DNA of 64,000 nt, from positions 158,742-222,741 of the forward strand of contig NZ_JAHXOZ010000002.1 in the NCBI RefSeq assembly GCF_023147585.1. Reading direction: 5' to 3'. Positions 62,353 through 64,000 of the stretch are shown piece by piece; position 1 is the stretch's first letter; every line of letters starts with the position of its first letter. The DNA is from Micrococcus sp. EYE_212 (GTDB lineage Bacteria > Actinomycetota > Actinomycetes > Actinomycetales > Micrococcaceae). Both the position numbers and the translations under genes were made by a program. Below the pieces are notes generated by a model. That model was given only the letters and a program-made list of their open reading frames with translations. It searched no databases and was not told the DNA's origin.

Positions 62353-63780
62353 GTGAGCGACGAGAACACGACCTTCATCCCCTCCCTGACCATCATCGGC
62401 GGCGGCCCCGGCGGCTACGAGGCGGCCATGGTGGCCGCCAAGCTCGGTGCCCGGGTCACCGTCATCGAGCGCCAGGGCATGGGGGGCTCCGCCGTCCTCA
62501 CGGACGTGGTCCCGTCCAAGACCCTGATCGCCACGGCCGAGTCCATGCGTCGCGTGATGTCCGCCAAGGACCTCGGCGTGGACCTCGGCGGCGGCGAGCC
62601 CCGCGCGGACATGCTCGACGTGGACCGCCGCATCCTGGCCCTCGCCGGGGAGCAGTCCCGGGACATCGAGGCCGCCCTCACGGCGCTCGGCGTCCGCGTC
62701 ATCCACGGCACGGCGCGCGTCGTCGGTCCCCACGAGGTGGAGGTGCGCCCCGAGGACGAGGCCGAGGCTGCCGACCGCGAGGTGATCACCTCGGATGCGA
62801 TCCTCGTGGCCGTGGGCGCGAGCCCCCGCGAGCTGCCCACCGCCCTCCCGGACGGCGAGCGCATCTTCAACTGGAAGCAGCTGTACGCGCTGCAGGAGCT
62901 GCCCGAGCACCTCATCGTGGTGGGCTCGGGCGTGACCGGCGCCGAGTTCGCCTCCGCGTACGACCGCCTCGGCGCGGAGGTCACCCTGGTCTCCTCCCGT
63001 GACCGCGTGCTCCCCGGCGAGGACGCCGACGCCGCCGAGCTGCTCGAGCACGTGTTCCACGAGAACGGCCTGAACGTGGTGGGCCGCTCCCGCGCCGAGG
63101 CCGTCGAGCGCACGGAGACCGGCGTGCGCGTGCACCTCTCCGGCGAGGGCGCTGTGGACACCCCCGTGCTCGAGGGCTCGCACTGCCTCGTGGCCGTGGG
63201 CGGCGTCCCCAACACCGCGGGCCTGGGCCTGAAGGAGGTCGGCGTGGAGCTGACCGAGTCCGGCCACGTCAAGGTCGACGGAGTCTCCCGCACCACGGTG
63301 CCCAGCATCTACGCCGCGGGCGACTGCACCGGTGCGCTCGCCCTCGCCTCGGTGGCCGCCATGCAGGGGCGCATCGCCGTCGCGCACCTGCTGGGCGACG
63401 CCCTCAAGCCGCTGCGCCCGCACCTGCTGGCCTCCAACATCTTCACCTCCCCCGAGATCGCCACGGTGGGCGTCACCCAGGAGCAGGTGGACTCCGGCAA
63501 GTACCAGGCGGACGTGCTGCGCCTGGACTTCGCGACCAATCCCCGCGCCAAGATGCAGGGCGTGAAGGAGGGCTTCGTGAAGATCTTCGCCCGCCAGGGC
63601 TCGGGCACCGTGATCGGCGGCGTGGTGGTGGCCCCGCGGGCCTCCGACCTCATCTACCCGCTCGCGCTCGCCGTGACCCACAAGCTCCACGTGGACGACC
63701 TCGCGGACACCTTCACCGTGTACCCCTCCATGTCCGGTTCCATCGCGGAGGCGGCGCGCCGCCTGCACGTGCGCCTGTGA
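62353..63780 (+). CDS. lpdA: LpdA-type NAD(P)H quinone reductase (disulfide-reductase fold without the redox disulfide)
   Basis: A FAD/NAD(P)H flavoprotein of 475 residues: FAD loop TIIGGGPGGYEAAMVA, NAD loop IVVGSGVTGAEFASAY, second FAD motif SIYAAGDCTGALALASVA, and a C-terminal dimer domain. The usual CxxxxC disulfide after the FAD loop is replaced (QGMGGSAVLTDVVPSKT has no Cys), and the C-terminal catalytic His-Glu motif is replaced by VYPSMSGSIAEA. This fits the actinobacterial LpdA quinone reductases, not lipoamide dehydrogenase. GTG 62353 is preferred (CACAAT ends 7-8 bases before it); ATGs at 62344 and 62317 are alternatives. It lies beside punA-pmmB as in mycobacteria. Confidence 0.88.
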   Translation: MSDENTTFIPSLTIIGGGPGGYEAAMVAAKLGARVTVIERQGMGGSAVLTDVVPSKTLIATAESMRRVMSAKDLGVDLGGGEPRADMLDVDRRILALAGEQSRDIEAALTALGVRVIHGTARVVGPHEVEVRPEDEAEAADREVITSDAILVAVGASPRELPTALPDGERIFNWKQLYALQELPEHLIVVGSGVTGAEFASAYDRLGAEVTLVSSRDRVLPGEDADAAELLEHVFHENGLNVVGRSRAEAVERTETGVRVHLSGEGAVDTPVLEGSHCLVAVGGVPNTAGLGLKEVGVELTESGHVKVDGVSRTTVPSIYAAGDCTGALALASVAAMQGRIAVAHLLGDALKPLRPHLLASNIFTSPEIATVGVTQEQVDSGKYQADVLRLDFATNPRAKMQGVKEGFVKIFARQGSGTVIGGVVVAPRASDLIYPLALAVTHKLHVDDLADTFTVYPSMSGSIAEAARRLHVRL

Positions 63781-63790
63781 GCTGAGCGGT

Positions 63791-63877
63791 CCTCCACCCC
63801 CACCCCCACCCCCACCCCCACCCCCGCCTCCACCTCCACCTCCGCCCCCACCCCCACCCCCACCCCCACCCCCACCC
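63791..63877 (+). repeat. (CCCCCA)n-type C-rich microsatellite after lpdA
   Basis: Two blocks of CCCCCA hexamers (about 63797-63825 and 63845-63876) are separated by CCTCCA-type triplets. The strand is nearly free of G and T. It starts 11 bases after the lpdA stop. Confidence 0.85.
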
Positions 63878-63878
63878 A

Positions 63879-63933
63879 GAGTGGTCACAACACGCCGCGT
63901 CGCCTTTCCGCAGGCGGCGTGTCGTGACCACTC
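63879..63933 (+). terminator. Long hairpin after the C-rich tract downstream of lpdA
   Basis: Arms 63879-63898 and 63914-63933 pair at 19 of 20 positions (one A-C mismatch) around a 15-base loop. It follows the C-rich tract and is the likely 3' end of the lpdA transcript. Confidence 0.7.
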
Positions 63934-64000
63934 CGGGACGGGACAGGCCGGGCCGGGCCGGGACAGGTCGGGCCTCCACCGACGACGGCGGCCGGGCACC
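63934..64000. other. Non-coding sequence at the right edge
   Basis: Short GC-rich direct repeats (GGGCC and GGGACAGG units, about 63936-63973) follow the hairpin. No gene start or coding signal was recognised up to the window edge. Confidence 0.5.

Noticed and set aside
63791..63933. CRISPR-like array
   Set aside because: The repeat is a simple hexamer without spacers, and no cas genes are in the window.
63654..63979. Minus-strand frames rich in Gly-Val or Gly-Trp repeats over the C-rich tract
   Set aside because: They are translations of the CCCCCA microsatellite and have no ribosome site or conserved sequence.

Overview
The window is very GC-rich and densely coded. Its housekeeping genes (pmt/rsmI, tatD-rsmA-ispE, tRNA-Gln-glmU-prs, rplY-pth, mfd, deoC, pmmB-punA-lpdA) have the order and protein types of an actinobacterium, most likely Micrococcus or another Micrococcaceae. 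That assignment is inferred from gene content, gene order and base composition; no database search was run. Coding density is close to complete, and no gap without a gene exceeds about 250 bases.

Layout. 1-6.0 kb: protein O-mannosyltransferase (partial), a GT34-like glycosyltransferase, rsmI, gabD, an internally deleted glycosyltransferase and tatD. 6.0-13.3 kb: an ABC lipid-glycan flippase candidate, rsmA-ispE, an ABC-F protein and the undecaprenyl-phosphate sugar transferase that would start a surface glycan. 13.3-16.8 kb: tRNA-Gln, glmU, prs, lepB. 16.9-18.0 kb: an HPr-kinase-like/PqqD-like fusion. 18.2-41.8 kb: a long surface-glycan locus with about 14 glycosyltransferase genes, a nonulosonic (sialic-like) acid pair (NeuA-like CMP transferase and a three-part NeuB-like fusion), an O-acyltransferase broken at a T8 run, a GT2 gene broken at a C7 run, and a complete dTDP-L-rhamnose pathway (RmlA, RmlB, RmlC-RmlD fusion). 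41.9-47.0 kb: Wzc-like tyrosine kinase, Wzy/ligase-like membrane protein, rplY, pth, low-molecular-weight tyrosine phosphatase. 47.0-52.4 kb: a DUF2505-like protein, a MauE/thioredoxin-like protein and mfd. 52.4-54.5 kb: a PqqD-like protein, a PF14907-type nucleotidyltransferase and a Tat-exported cysteine-containing protein. 54.6-58.3 kb: a second Wzc-Wzy-phosphatase set, clearly paralogous to the first. 58.4-63.8 kb: small membrane protein, deoC, pmmB, punA, lpdA.

How the genes may work together. Sugar-1-phosphate is transferred to undecaprenyl phosphate (11.8 kb). Rhamnose, fucose-like, nonulosonic and other sugars are added by the glycosyltransferases. Lipid-linked units are flipped (ABC protein at 6.0 kb is the only candidate; no Wzx was seen) and polymerised or ligated by two Wzy-like proteins. 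Chain length or export is set by two tyrosine kinases, each with its own phosphatase. The HprK/PqqD/nucleotidyltransferase genes flanking this region resemble the parts of an uncharacterised peptide-modification system.

The most notable observations are two homopolymer frameshifts in glycan-modifying genes (possible on/off switching), the duplicated kinase-polymerase-phosphatase module, the CBS-NeuB-SAF-TIM-barrel fusion, the HprK/PqqD/NTase set, C-rich-tract-plus-hairpin elements after two genes, and a uniform leaderless-transcript signature (TANNNT ending 6-8 bases before the start codon) at twelve genes on both strands.
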